A stretch of DNA of 64,000 nucleotides, from NCBI RefSeq assembly GCF_025725645.1, contig NZ_CP107007.1, forward strand, positions 3,472,001-3,536,000. Direction: 5' to 3'. Under the pieces are notes generated by a model. The model saw nothing but the letters and a program-made list of their open reading frames with translations. It did not search any database and was not told where the DNA came from. The translations under genes were made by a program, and so were the position numbers. Shown here in pieces: positions 8,032 through 14,449 of the stretch. How positions within the stretch are numbered: the stretch's first letter is position 1; each line of letters opens with the position of its first letter. The stretch is from Halomonas sp. GD1P12 (GTDB taxonomy: Bacteria > Pseudomonadota > Gammaproteobacteria > Pseudomonadales > Halomonadaceae).

Positions 8032-8814
8032 TTAGCTTGCACGCACGTCGCCGATCCGGCTTCGCAATGCGTGCACCAGATCGATAAAGGGCTTTTCGTA
8101 GGTGGAGTCGATCGAGCGCGGGCGCGGCAGGTCGATCGCGCGCTGCTCGATCACCCGGCCCGGGCGGCGGCTCATGACGTAGACGGTATCGGCCAGAAAC
8201 GCGGCTTCACGCAGGTCGTGAGTAACCAGCACCACGGTAAAGCGCTGCGCCTCCCACAAATCGCGCAGCACGCACCAGAGCTCTTCTCGGGTGAAGGCAT
8301 CGAGCGCGCCGAAGGGCTCGTCGAGCATCAGCAGTTTCGGCCGGTGGATCAGCGCCCGGCAGATCGAGGCGCGCTGCTGCATACCGCCGGAGAGCTGCCA
8401 GGGGTATTTATCCTCGTAGCCTTTTAGCCCAACGGTTTCCAGAAGCTCGCGCGCCCAGCCGACGAACTCGTCGCGGCGGCGGCGAAACTGATGGCGATAG
8501 GGTTTGACGATCTCCAGCGGCAGCAGGACGTTATCGAGCGTGGTGCGCCAAGGCAGCAGATTGGCGTTTTGAAACGCCATGCCGGTGATCTTGAGCGGGC
8601 CGGTCACCGGGTCGCCGTCCACGCTCACGGTGCCGCTACCTGGGGCTTTGAGCCCGGTGCAGAGCTTCATGAAGGTCGATTTACCGCACCCCGATGGCCC
8701 CACGAAAGCGACGAACTCACCTTCATGAATCGACAGGTCGATCTGCTCGATGGCGTTCTCCACGCCGTCATAGGAGAGGCTGACATCGTCAAAGTGAACG
8801 AACGCCTGCCCCAT
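8032..8814 (-). CDS. NitT/TauT-family ABC transporter ATP-binding protein
   Basis: 260-residue ATPase with Walker A GPSGCGKST (~38-46), Q-loop (AFQNANLLPW), ABC signature LSGGMQQR, Walker B LLMLDEPFGALD and the switch histidine in VLVTHDLREA. The LLPWRTTLDNVLLPLE stretch is typical of the SsuB/TauB/ThiZ group. Its start overlaps the stop of the receptor gene (TAATG), indicating translational coupling, and the permease follows after 10 bp. It energises the importer from the cytoplasmic face. Full length, no missing motif. Confidence 0.9.
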   Translation of the reverse strand: MGQAFVHFDDVSLSYDGVENAIEQIDLSIHEGEFVAFVGPSGCGKSTFMKLCTGLKAPGSGTVSVDGDPVTGPLKITGMAFQNANLLPWRTTLDNVLLPLEIVKPYRHQFRRRRDEFVGWARELLETVGLKGYEDKYPWQLSGGMQQRASICRALIHRPKLLMLDEPFGALDAFTREELWCVLRDLWEAQRFTVVLVTHDLREAAFLADTVYVMSRRPGRVIEQRAIDLPRPRSIDSTYEKPFIDLVHALRSRIGDVRAS

Positions 8815-9866
8815 TACTCGGCCTCCGAAAACAGCGCCCGGTCCTCGGCAGCGGGAAGATACCGTGAGCTAAACACCTGTTCCGGCGTCGGCACGGTGGG
8901 TAAATCGTAAATGTCGGCGACCAGCTCGATCGCCTGGCCAAGGCGCTCTTCGTCGACGTCGCCCACGCCGTTGGCACGCGTGTAGGGCGTGTCGATGACG
9001 CTCTCGATGGCAAGCTCCAAACGCTTGGTCTCGACGGCGGCATCGATCAAGCCATCGCGCTCGCTGACGTACGCCACCGCGGCTTCGGGGTCGTCGATCG
9101 TCTCCACCAGCGCCCGGTTGAAGGCGCGCAAGAAGCCCTCCACCGCCTCGGGATGCGCCTGGGCGAAGGCGTCGCTTGCGATGATGGCATTACCGTAGAT
9201 CGGCACGCCGAACTCGGGGAACGCCATGATCGTCAGATCCTCTTCGCTCATGCCGCGCTCTTCCAGATTCAGCAGGCTGGTGAAGTAGAAGCCCGTAATG
9301 GCATCGACGTCGCCGCGCATCAGCAGCGTTTCGCGAAGCGTAGGGTCGACGTTTTGCCACGTTACTGCGTCCGGGGCGAGATCGTTGGCCGCGGCAAAGG
9401 CGTCCCAGGCGCGGTAGCCCGTATCGAAGGTAGGCGCGGCAATGGTTTTACCGGCCAGATCCGCCGGGGTGTCGATGCCCCGGTCCTTGCGCGCAAAGAC
9501 CGCCGCGGGCGTGCCGTCGTAGAGTACGTAGACCCCATGAACACCGGGGCCCTCGGGGTTTTCAGCCAGAAACTCGATCACCGCGTTCAAATCGCCAAAG
9601 CCCATTTCGTAGGCGCCGGAGGCCACCCGGTTGACCGCCCCGGCCGAGCCGCTGCCGGAATCGATCTGTACGTCCAGGCCCTCTTCGGCGAAATAGCCCT
9701 TCTCCTCAGCCATCAAAAAAGGCGCGGCCGGGCCCTCGAAGCGCCAGTCCAGCTGAAAACGAATCGGCGTGTCGGCCAACGTGACCGAGGGCACCATCGC
9801 CAGTGCGCAGGCGTGGCCCAGCCAGAGCGCTTTTTTTACCCCGAACGAGCTATTGCGATGAGTCAT
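8814..9866 (-). CDS. NMT1/THI5-like ABC transporter substrate-binding protein
   Basis: 350-residue periplasmic receptor. ATG at 9864-9866 was chosen because AAGGTG lies 8 nt upstream; the N-terminus (basic, then WLGHACALAMVPSVTLA-DTP) is a signal peptide. The mature part opens FQLDWRFEGPAAPFLMAEEKG, with the Y/F-A-E-E-G-L-DV motif (YFAEEGLDV) of the NMT1/THI5 fold and the phosphate- or anion-type loop GSGSAGAVNRVASG. The family includes receptors for nitrate, taurine, aliphatic sulfonates, riboflavin and thiamine precursors. First gene of the operon; a palindrome and a sigma54-like element lie immediately upstream. Ligand unknown; the sigma54 candidate, if real, would favour a nitrogen-containing substrate. 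Confidence 0.85.
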   Translation of the reverse strand: MTHRNSSFGVKKALWLGHACALAMVPSVTLADTPIRFQLDWRFEGPAAPFLMAEEKGYFAEEGLDVQIDSGSGSAGAVNRVASGAYEMGFGDLNAVIEFLAENPEGPGVHGVYVLYDGTPAAVFARKDRGIDTPADLAGKTIAAPTFDTGYRAWDAFAAANDLAPDAVTWQNVDPTLRETLLMRGDVDAITGFYFTSLLNLEERGMSEEDLTIMAFPEFGVPIYGNAIIASDAFAQAHPEAVEGFLRAFNRALVETIDDPEAAVAYVSERDGLIDAAVETKRLELAIESVIDTPYTRANGVGDVDEERLGQAIELVADIYDLPTVPTPEQVFSSRYLPAAEDRALFSEAE

Positions 9867-9900
9867 CGAGAGCACCTTGTATACAAATGAAAATGGTTTG

Positions 9901-9921
9901 AGCGTTGCAGCAACGCTGCCA
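9901..9921 (-). promoter_or_regulatory. Perfect 17-bp palindrome overlapping a weak sigma54-like element
   Basis: AGCGTTGC-A-GCAACGCT (9901-9917) is a perfect 8+1+8 inverted repeat 35 bp ahead of the ABC receptor start. Overlapping it on the minus strand, TGGCAGCGTTGCTGCA (9906-9921) resembles a -24/-12 promoter with correct GG/GC spacing but mismatches at CG and at the first T of TTGCA. The two readings compete; either an operator, a leader hairpin or a promoter is possible. Confidence 0.4.
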
Positions 9922-10054
9922 GACCCAAGCAATCTCAATGAATTCAGCAGCTTGAAGTGCGCTACGAAGGATCCACCGTGTCACGGGCGCGCCCAAACGG
10001 TGCGCGAACCTTTTTTTACGCACCAAAGAAAAACATATTCGACTTTCGTCTACT

Positions 10055-10067
10055 CGGCTTGTATACT
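10055..10067 (+). promoter_or_regulatory. Extended -10 promoter ahead of the BCCT leader
   Basis: TGTATACT, ending at 10067, is an extended -10 element with a near-consensus hexamer TATACT (10062-10067). A poor -35 (TTCGAC) lies about 18 bp upstream. Start of transcription would be around 10074, giving a leader that meets the terminator at 10088 after only ~15 nt. Confidence 0.5.
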
Positions 10068-10087
10068 AAACACTGTTTCCTGTCCTC

Positions 10088-10116
10088 GCGCCATTTCCCC
10101 AATGGCGCTTTTTTTT
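10088..10116 (+). terminator. Strong intrinsic terminator inside the BCCT gene leader
   Basis: GCGCCATT-TCCCC-AATGGCGC forms a perfect 8-bp stem with a 5-nt loop followed by eight Ts. No plus-strand gene ends nearby: the closest upstream plus-strand gene stops at 7238. It therefore lies between a promoter (~10062) and the BCCT start (10175), suggesting attenuation of the transporter or termination of a ~45-nt RNA. Confidence 0.8.
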
Positions 10117-10174
10117 ACCCGCGATTTACGCACTGACGCGTTTTCTTCTCGTCCCACCAAAGGTGTTCTTCTTG

Positions 10175-11728
10175 ATGAAACCATCGGCTCACGACGCTGA
10201 CAGCCGCAGGCGTTCTACGCTAGGCGACCCCGTAGTACTTATCCTAAGTATCGGATTTATCGTCGCTTTCCTTGCCTTCTCTTTCTATGACCTGAATCTG
10301 GTCGCCGACACCATCAGCCAGGGCTTCGCCTGGAGCGCGCTCAAGTTCGGCACCTACTTCCAATTCATGATGCTGGTGACCTTCTTCATCGCCATCGGCC
10401 TTGCGCTGTCACCGGCGGGCAAGGCCAAAATTGGCAACCTGGATGCACCAGAATTGAGCACGTTCAAGTGGATCTCGATCATTCTGTGTACGCTTTTGGC
10501 CGGCGGGGGCGTATTCTTCGCCGCCGGTGAGCCGATTTACCACTTCGTGGTCGTGCCGCCGGCCTTCGACACCGACCCGGGCGTGCCCGCCGCGGTACCC
10601 GGGGCGCTGGCGCAATCCTTCACCCACTGGGGCTTCGTCGGCTGGGCGATTCTGGGCTCGCTCACCGCGATCGTGCTGGCCCACGCCCACTACGTGAAAG
10701 GCCAGCCGCTGCAGCCGCGCACCCTGCTCTATCCGGTGCTGGGCGAGCGCTTGCTGCGCGGCCCGCTGGGTGGGCTGATCGACGCCTGCTGCGTCATTGC
10801 GGTGGTCGCGGGCACCGTCGGGCCGGTCGGCTTTCTGGCAACCCAGGTGAGCTTTGGCTTGCACGACCTGTTCGGGTTACCCAACAACTTCTATACCAAA
10901 CTGGCCGTGCTGGTCGTACTGGGCGTGGTCTACATATTGTCGTCGGTGAGCGGCGTGCAGAAAGGCATGCAGCTTCTTAGCCGCTTCAACGTCATCCTGG
11001 CGCTCATCATTGGCGCGGTGATCTTCGTGTTCGGCCCGACGCTATTTTTGTTCAACAGCTACTTCGCCGGCATGGGCACTTATCTGGGCGACTTCTTCAA
11101 GATGGTCACCATGACCGCGGAAACCGCCCCGGCGGAGTGGATGCAGTGGTGGATCGTCTTCTTCTACGCCTGGTTCATCGCCTTTGCGCCGCTGATGGCG
11201 ATTTTCGTCGCGCGAATTTCCCGCGGGCGTACCATTCGCGAAATGATCCTCGCCGTGTCGGTCATCGCGCCCATTGCCACCACGGTGTGGTTCACGCTGC
11301 TCGGCGGCTCCGGCATCTTCTATCAAATGACCGGCGCGATCGATTTAAGCGATGCCCTGCAGGCCTTCCAGTTCGACATCGCCACGCTCACCGTGGCCAA
11401 AGCGCTGCCCGGCGGCACCTGGATGGCGCTGGCGATTTTGCTGCTGACCACGATCTTCGTCGCCACGACCGGCGACTCGATGAGCTACTCCATCGCCATG
11501 GTCGGCGCCGGTCACGACGAGCCCAGCCGCTTTCTGCGCGCCTTCTGGGGCGTGATCATGGCGATCATGGCCGCGGTGCTTCTGGCCATGCGCGAAGGCC
11601 AGATCGCCGCCCTCCAGCAGTTCATCGTCATCACCGCCGTGCCGGTCTCGTTGTTCCTGCTGCCCTCGCTCTGGAACGGCCCGCAAGCCGCGTTTGCGAT
11701 GGCCCGCGAGCAGGGAATTATCGACTGA
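10175..11728 (+). CDS. BCCT-family transporter, substrate uncertain
   Basis: 517-residue betaine/choline/carnitine-type secondary carrier with twelve predicted helices and the family's conserved loop ARISRGRTIRE (near 345-355). ATG at 10175 was chosen over GTG at 10163 because AAAGGTG is well placed ahead of it. The helix just before ARISRGR reads FFYAWFIAFAPLMAIF, where typical betaine carriers have FYWAWWISWSPFVGMF: two of the tryptophans that build the aromatic substrate box are phenylalanines here, so the ligand may not be glycine betaine. There is no long C-terminal osmosensory extension. The gene sits behind a promoter-terminator leader and 91 bp ahead of a LysR regulator on the same strand. 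Confidence 0.85.
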   Translation: MKPSAHDADSRRRSTLGDPVVLILSIGFIVAFLAFSFYDLNLVADTISQGFAWSALKFGTYFQFMMLVTFFIAIGLALSPAGKAKIGNLDAPELSTFKWISIILCTLLAGGGVFFAAGEPIYHFVVVPPAFDTDPGVPAAVPGALAQSFTHWGFVGWAILGSLTAIVLAHAHYVKGQPLQPRTLLYPVLGERLLRGPLGGLIDACCVIAVVAGTVGPVGFLATQVSFGLHDLFGLPNNFYTKLAVLVVLGVVYILSSVSGVQKGMQLLSRFNVILALIIGAVIFVFGPTLFLFNSYFAGMGTYLGDFFKMVTMTAETAPAEWMQWWIVFFYAWFIAFAPLMAIFVARISRGRTIREMILAVSVIAPIATTVWFTLLGGSGIFYQMTGAIDLSDALQAFQFDIATLTVAKALPGGTWMALAILLLTTIFVATTGDSMSYSIAMVGAGHDEPSRFLRAFWGVIMAIMAAVLLAMREGQIAALQQFIVITAVPVSLFLLPSLWNGPQAAFAMAREQGIID

Positions 11729-11774
11729 CGTCTTTCGGGAGGCGCTGACGTTTGCGCTATGATGGCTCGCCCAT

Positions 11775-11798
11775 CTGCTCCGACCATCGTCGGAGCAG
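11775..11798. promoter_or_regulatory. Inverted repeat between the BCCT gene and the LysR gene
   Basis: CTGCTCCGA-CCATCG-TCGGAGCAG is a perfect 9-bp inverted repeat with a 6-nt centre, ending 21 bp ahead of the GTG start of the LysR gene and 47 bp after the BCCT stop. There is no T run, so it could be an operator for the LysR protein or a weak terminator hairpin. Confidence 0.45.
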
Positions 11799-11819
11799 CC
11801 CAGACGATCAGGAGCGCCC

Positions 11820-12713
11820 GTGGTATCGCGACATCTCCCCTCCACCGCCGCCATGCAATGTTTCGAGGCGGCGGCCCGCCATCTGAGCTTTACCCGCGCA
11901 GCCGAGGAGCTGAACCTGTCGCAGAGCGCGGTGAGCAAGCAGGTAGCGCACCTGGAGGCGACCCTTCAACACAAGCTGTTTCGCCGCGTGCGTCGAAGCC
12001 TTCTGCTCACGCCGGAAGGCGCCATGTTTTTGAGCGATGTGCGCAAGGTACTCATTCAGATCGAGATGTCGGCTCAGGCCGTCATGACCTATAGCGGCAA
12101 CAGCGAAGTATTGAAGGTGGCCACCCTGCCAAGCTTTGGCAGCCGCTGGCTAGCGAACAAACTGCCCGATTTCATTGCCGCCAATCCGGGCATTAGCCTG
12201 GAGTTTCACGAGCGAGTGGAGGATTTCGATCTCGAGCAGCAGTCCATCGATGTCGCTTTTTTCTACGGGCACGGAAGCTGGCCGAACCTGGCCTGTCACA
12301 AGCTGCTCGACGAAGAGATGGTGGTCGTTGCGTCCCCGGCGCTGATCGAGCGCCACCGCATCACTCGGCCAGAGGATCTGGCTGGCCTGTCGCTACTGCA
12401 TCTATCGACGCGCCCCGATGCCTGGCATCACTGGTTCGCCGACCAGAGTGTCGCGACCGATCGAAGCTATCACGGCCATCGCTTCGAGACCTTTCCCATG
12501 ATTCTGCGTACGGCGATGGCCGGCGGCGGGGTGGCGCTGGTGCCCTACTTTACCGTGGAAGAAGAGCTGGCCGCTGGCAAACTGGCGATCGTCTGGCACC
12601 ACCGGTTCAGTAGCGCCAACGCTTATTATCTGGTCTACCCGGAGCACCTGGGCGAGTTGGCCAAGGTGCGCCGTTTCGTCGAGCACCTGACCAGGTGTGC
12701 CGCCCAGGGCTGA
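11820..12713 (+). CDS. LysR-family transcriptional regulator (GcvA-like)
   Basis: 297-residue regulator. GTG start with AGGAG 5 nt upstream. The winged HTH occupies residues ~6-64 (FEAAARHLSFTRAAEELNLSQ, then SAVSKQVAHLE, typical of the GcvA/AmpR subgroup), followed by a linker helix and a LysR effector-binding domain (~95-295) with conserved GVALVPYF near 240. It follows the BCCT carrier on the same strand and is convergent with the 2-oxoadipate dioxygenase gene (18 bp between stops). It could control the BCCT carrier; no direct evidence. A palindrome sits just ahead of its start. Confidence 0.85.
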   Translation: MVSRHLPSTAAMQCFEAAARHLSFTRAAEELNLSQSAVSKQVAHLEATLQHKLFRRVRRSLLLTPEGAMFLSDVRKVLIQIEMSAQAVMTYSGNSEVLKVATLPSFGSRWLANKLPDFIAANPGISLEFHERVEDFDLEQQSIDVAFFYGHGSWPNLACHKLLDEEMVVVASPALIERHRITRPEDLAGLSLLHLSTRPDAWHHWFADQSVATDRSYHGHRFETFPMILRTAMAGGGVALVPYFTVEEELAAGKLAIVWHHRFSSANAYYLVYPEHLGELAKVRRFVEHLTRCAAQG

Positions 12714-12731
12714 GCCACCCTGCTTTGCGAC

Positions 12732-14093
12732 CTACCCTGCTAGTGCCGCAAGCACTTGTTGCCGCGAGGTTCTCTCGCGTTCGGCGTAAAGCGCCAGTTC
12801 GTCGGTCACCGGTGCGCCGAGCGCTTGCTCGAAGGCATCGCGGTTGGCGTTGCCCGCATAGGCGTCGTTTTCGCCGCCGCCCAGGTTGGACTGGAAGATA
12901 CCCGCAGCGCTGACCGGGAGGAAATCCTCGTAGGTGATCGGCTGCGCCTCGACCAGTCCCTCAGTGATCAGCGCCTCGATCTCTACACCGGGCTGAGGGG
13001 CAGACGCCTGGCCCGCCTCGGTCAGGTGGTAGTGAAAGTATCCCAGCTGCTCCTGACGCATGGCCTCCAGATCATCCGGGAAGGCCTCGAAGACTTGGCC
13101 CATTACCGCCTGGTGAGCGTCGTTGTCGAGCCCCGCCGCGCGCTTTCGCCCCTCACTCAGCAGTTGATCGTACAGGGCGCGCCCCTTGGGGGTGAGCGCC
13201 GTGCCGCGCTGCTCGATCTCGCCGAAACGCGCGGTGTGCGTGCCTTCGCCGTCGCCGGCAAAGCGGGTCGTCTCCTCCAGCGCCTTGAAACTGGTCTGGC
13301 GCAGCAGGATCGGGCACTCCCGGCGGGGTGGGCCTTCGATCACCGCCTTGGGCGTGATACCCACGCTTGGCATACGCCGCTGTACTTCGTCGATATCCAG
13401 CGTGCGCGGCGTCAGGTGATTGATGTGGGGGCCGCGAAAGCAGACCACGTCGGCAATGAGGCGGTGCTCATCGTGAAGCGCCTGATAGGTGTCGAGATCG
13501 ACCGTGGCGTCCTTGTGCCAGCGAAAGGTTTCCAGCGCCTGCTCGACGAACTGCGCGGCCTCCTCCTCGGTGAGCCCGCCCTGGGCTTCGAAGCGTTCGA
13601 TCAGCTCGCGGGCTTGCGGGGTGAAGATATCGCGCGCGTCAAGAATTCGCTTGGCGCGCTGGCGCAGCGCGTCGCTTTCGATCAGCTCGAGACGCAAAAG
13701 CGAGGTGAACACGCGAAAGGGGTTGCGCGCCAAGGCGTCATCGTCGATGGGACGAAAGGCGGTCGAGTGTACCGGCACGCCCGCCTCGGACAGATCGTAA
13801 TACCCTACCGGGTACATCCCCATCACGGCGAACAGGCGGCGCAGCATCGAAAGCTCGTTGGGTGAGCCGACACGGATGGCACCGTGGCGCTCGACGCCGA
13901 GCCGGGTCATCTCGTCCTGCGCCTCCAGACGCTGGCGTAACGCCGGCCGTTCTTCTAGCGTTTCCCGGTTCACCTCGGCTACCAGCTCCAGCAGCGTACC
14001 GTACTGGGGCACTTCCGTTTGATACATATCGGACATCGCCTTCGAGAAGCGATCGCGAATCTCGTTGGCGGGCAGACAACGTTGCTGTGTCAT
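12732..14093 (-). CDS. hglS: 2-oxoadipate dioxygenase/decarboxylase (HglS, DUF1338/YdcJ family)
   Basis: 453-residue cytoplasmic Fe(II) enzyme of the VOC-like DUF1338 family, which converts 2-oxoadipate to D-2-hydroxyglutarate and CO2 in the D-lysine catabolic route. The metal ligands known from Pseudomonas HglS are present at the same positions: H70 in GVERHGAIRVGS, H226 in FRGPHINHLTPR and E294 in FGEIEQRG; R74, which contacts the substrate carboxylate, is also there. Start ATG with GGAG 9 nt upstream. It stands alone: no other lysine-degradation gene flanks it, and the neighbouring LysR gene is convergent. The activity assignment rests on the conserved active site; E. coli YdcJ in the same family is less well defined. 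Confidence 0.85.
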   Translation of the reverse strand: MTQQRCLPANEIRDRFSKAMSDMYQTEVPQYGTLLELVAEVNRETLEERPALRQRLEAQDEMTRLGVERHGAIRVGSPNELSMLRRLFAVMGMYPVGYYDLSEAGVPVHSTAFRPIDDDALARNPFRVFTSLLRLELIESDALRQRAKRILDARDIFTPQARELIERFEAQGGLTEEEAAQFVEQALETFRWHKDATVDLDTYQALHDEHRLIADVVCFRGPHINHLTPRTLDIDEVQRRMPSVGITPKAVIEGPPRRECPILLRQTSFKALEETTRFAGDGEGTHTARFGEIEQRGTALTPKGRALYDQLLSEGRKRAAGLDNDAHQAVMGQVFEAFPDDLEAMRQEQLGYFHYHLTEAGQASAPQPGVEIEALITEGLVEAQPITYEDFLPVSAAGIFQSNLGGGENDAYAGNANRDAFEQALGAPVTDELALYAERERTSRQQVLAALAG

Positions 14094-14449
14094 GGGGGGG
14101 TCTCCGGGATGCGGTGCACGCCTGAGCGCACGGCCGGCGGCTCACGCGGCTAAAAAAGGATGCCTTTCATGAAAGCAGAGGTGCACGCCCTTCACAAACG
14201 AAAAAAACCGCCCAACTCATGCCCTGTAGGAATGCATCGAGCCGATAACGCCTTGCAGAAACTCGGCACTGGCCCGAAAAGGCAAAAAAGGATGTACTCG
14301 GTCATCGACCAGCCCGTGCCAACCCGCCGCACGATCACCTGTGGTTACGGGTTGGCCCGGGCAGTTGGGCGCCAAAGCCCGCGTGCCCAAACGCAGCGGG
14401 GCCGCCCGAAGGCGGCCCCGCTGGTCGTACTGACGAGTCCTTGAACGAC
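14094..14449. other. Non-coding gap between mscS-type gene and hglS
   Basis: About 300 bp upstream of hglS plus the mscS terminator hairpin. Short open frames here lack ribosome sites, conserved motifs or sensible composition. Apart from the hairpin at 14395-14422 and presumed hglS promoter sequence, I recognise nothing in it. Confidence 0.5.
14395..14422 (-). terminator. Terminator hairpin after the mscS-type gene
   Basis: AGCGGGGCCGCC-CGAA-GGCGGCCCCGCT is a perfect 12-bp stem with a CGAA/TTCG tetraloop, 28 bp past the stop codon. The following T run on the minus strand is short (GCGTTTGGG). Confidence 0.65.

Noticed and set aside
14160..14444. 94-codon open frame between hglS and the mscS-type gene
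   Set aside because: Its 3' part translates a terminator hairpin and the composition is Arg/Pro-rich; no evidence for coding.
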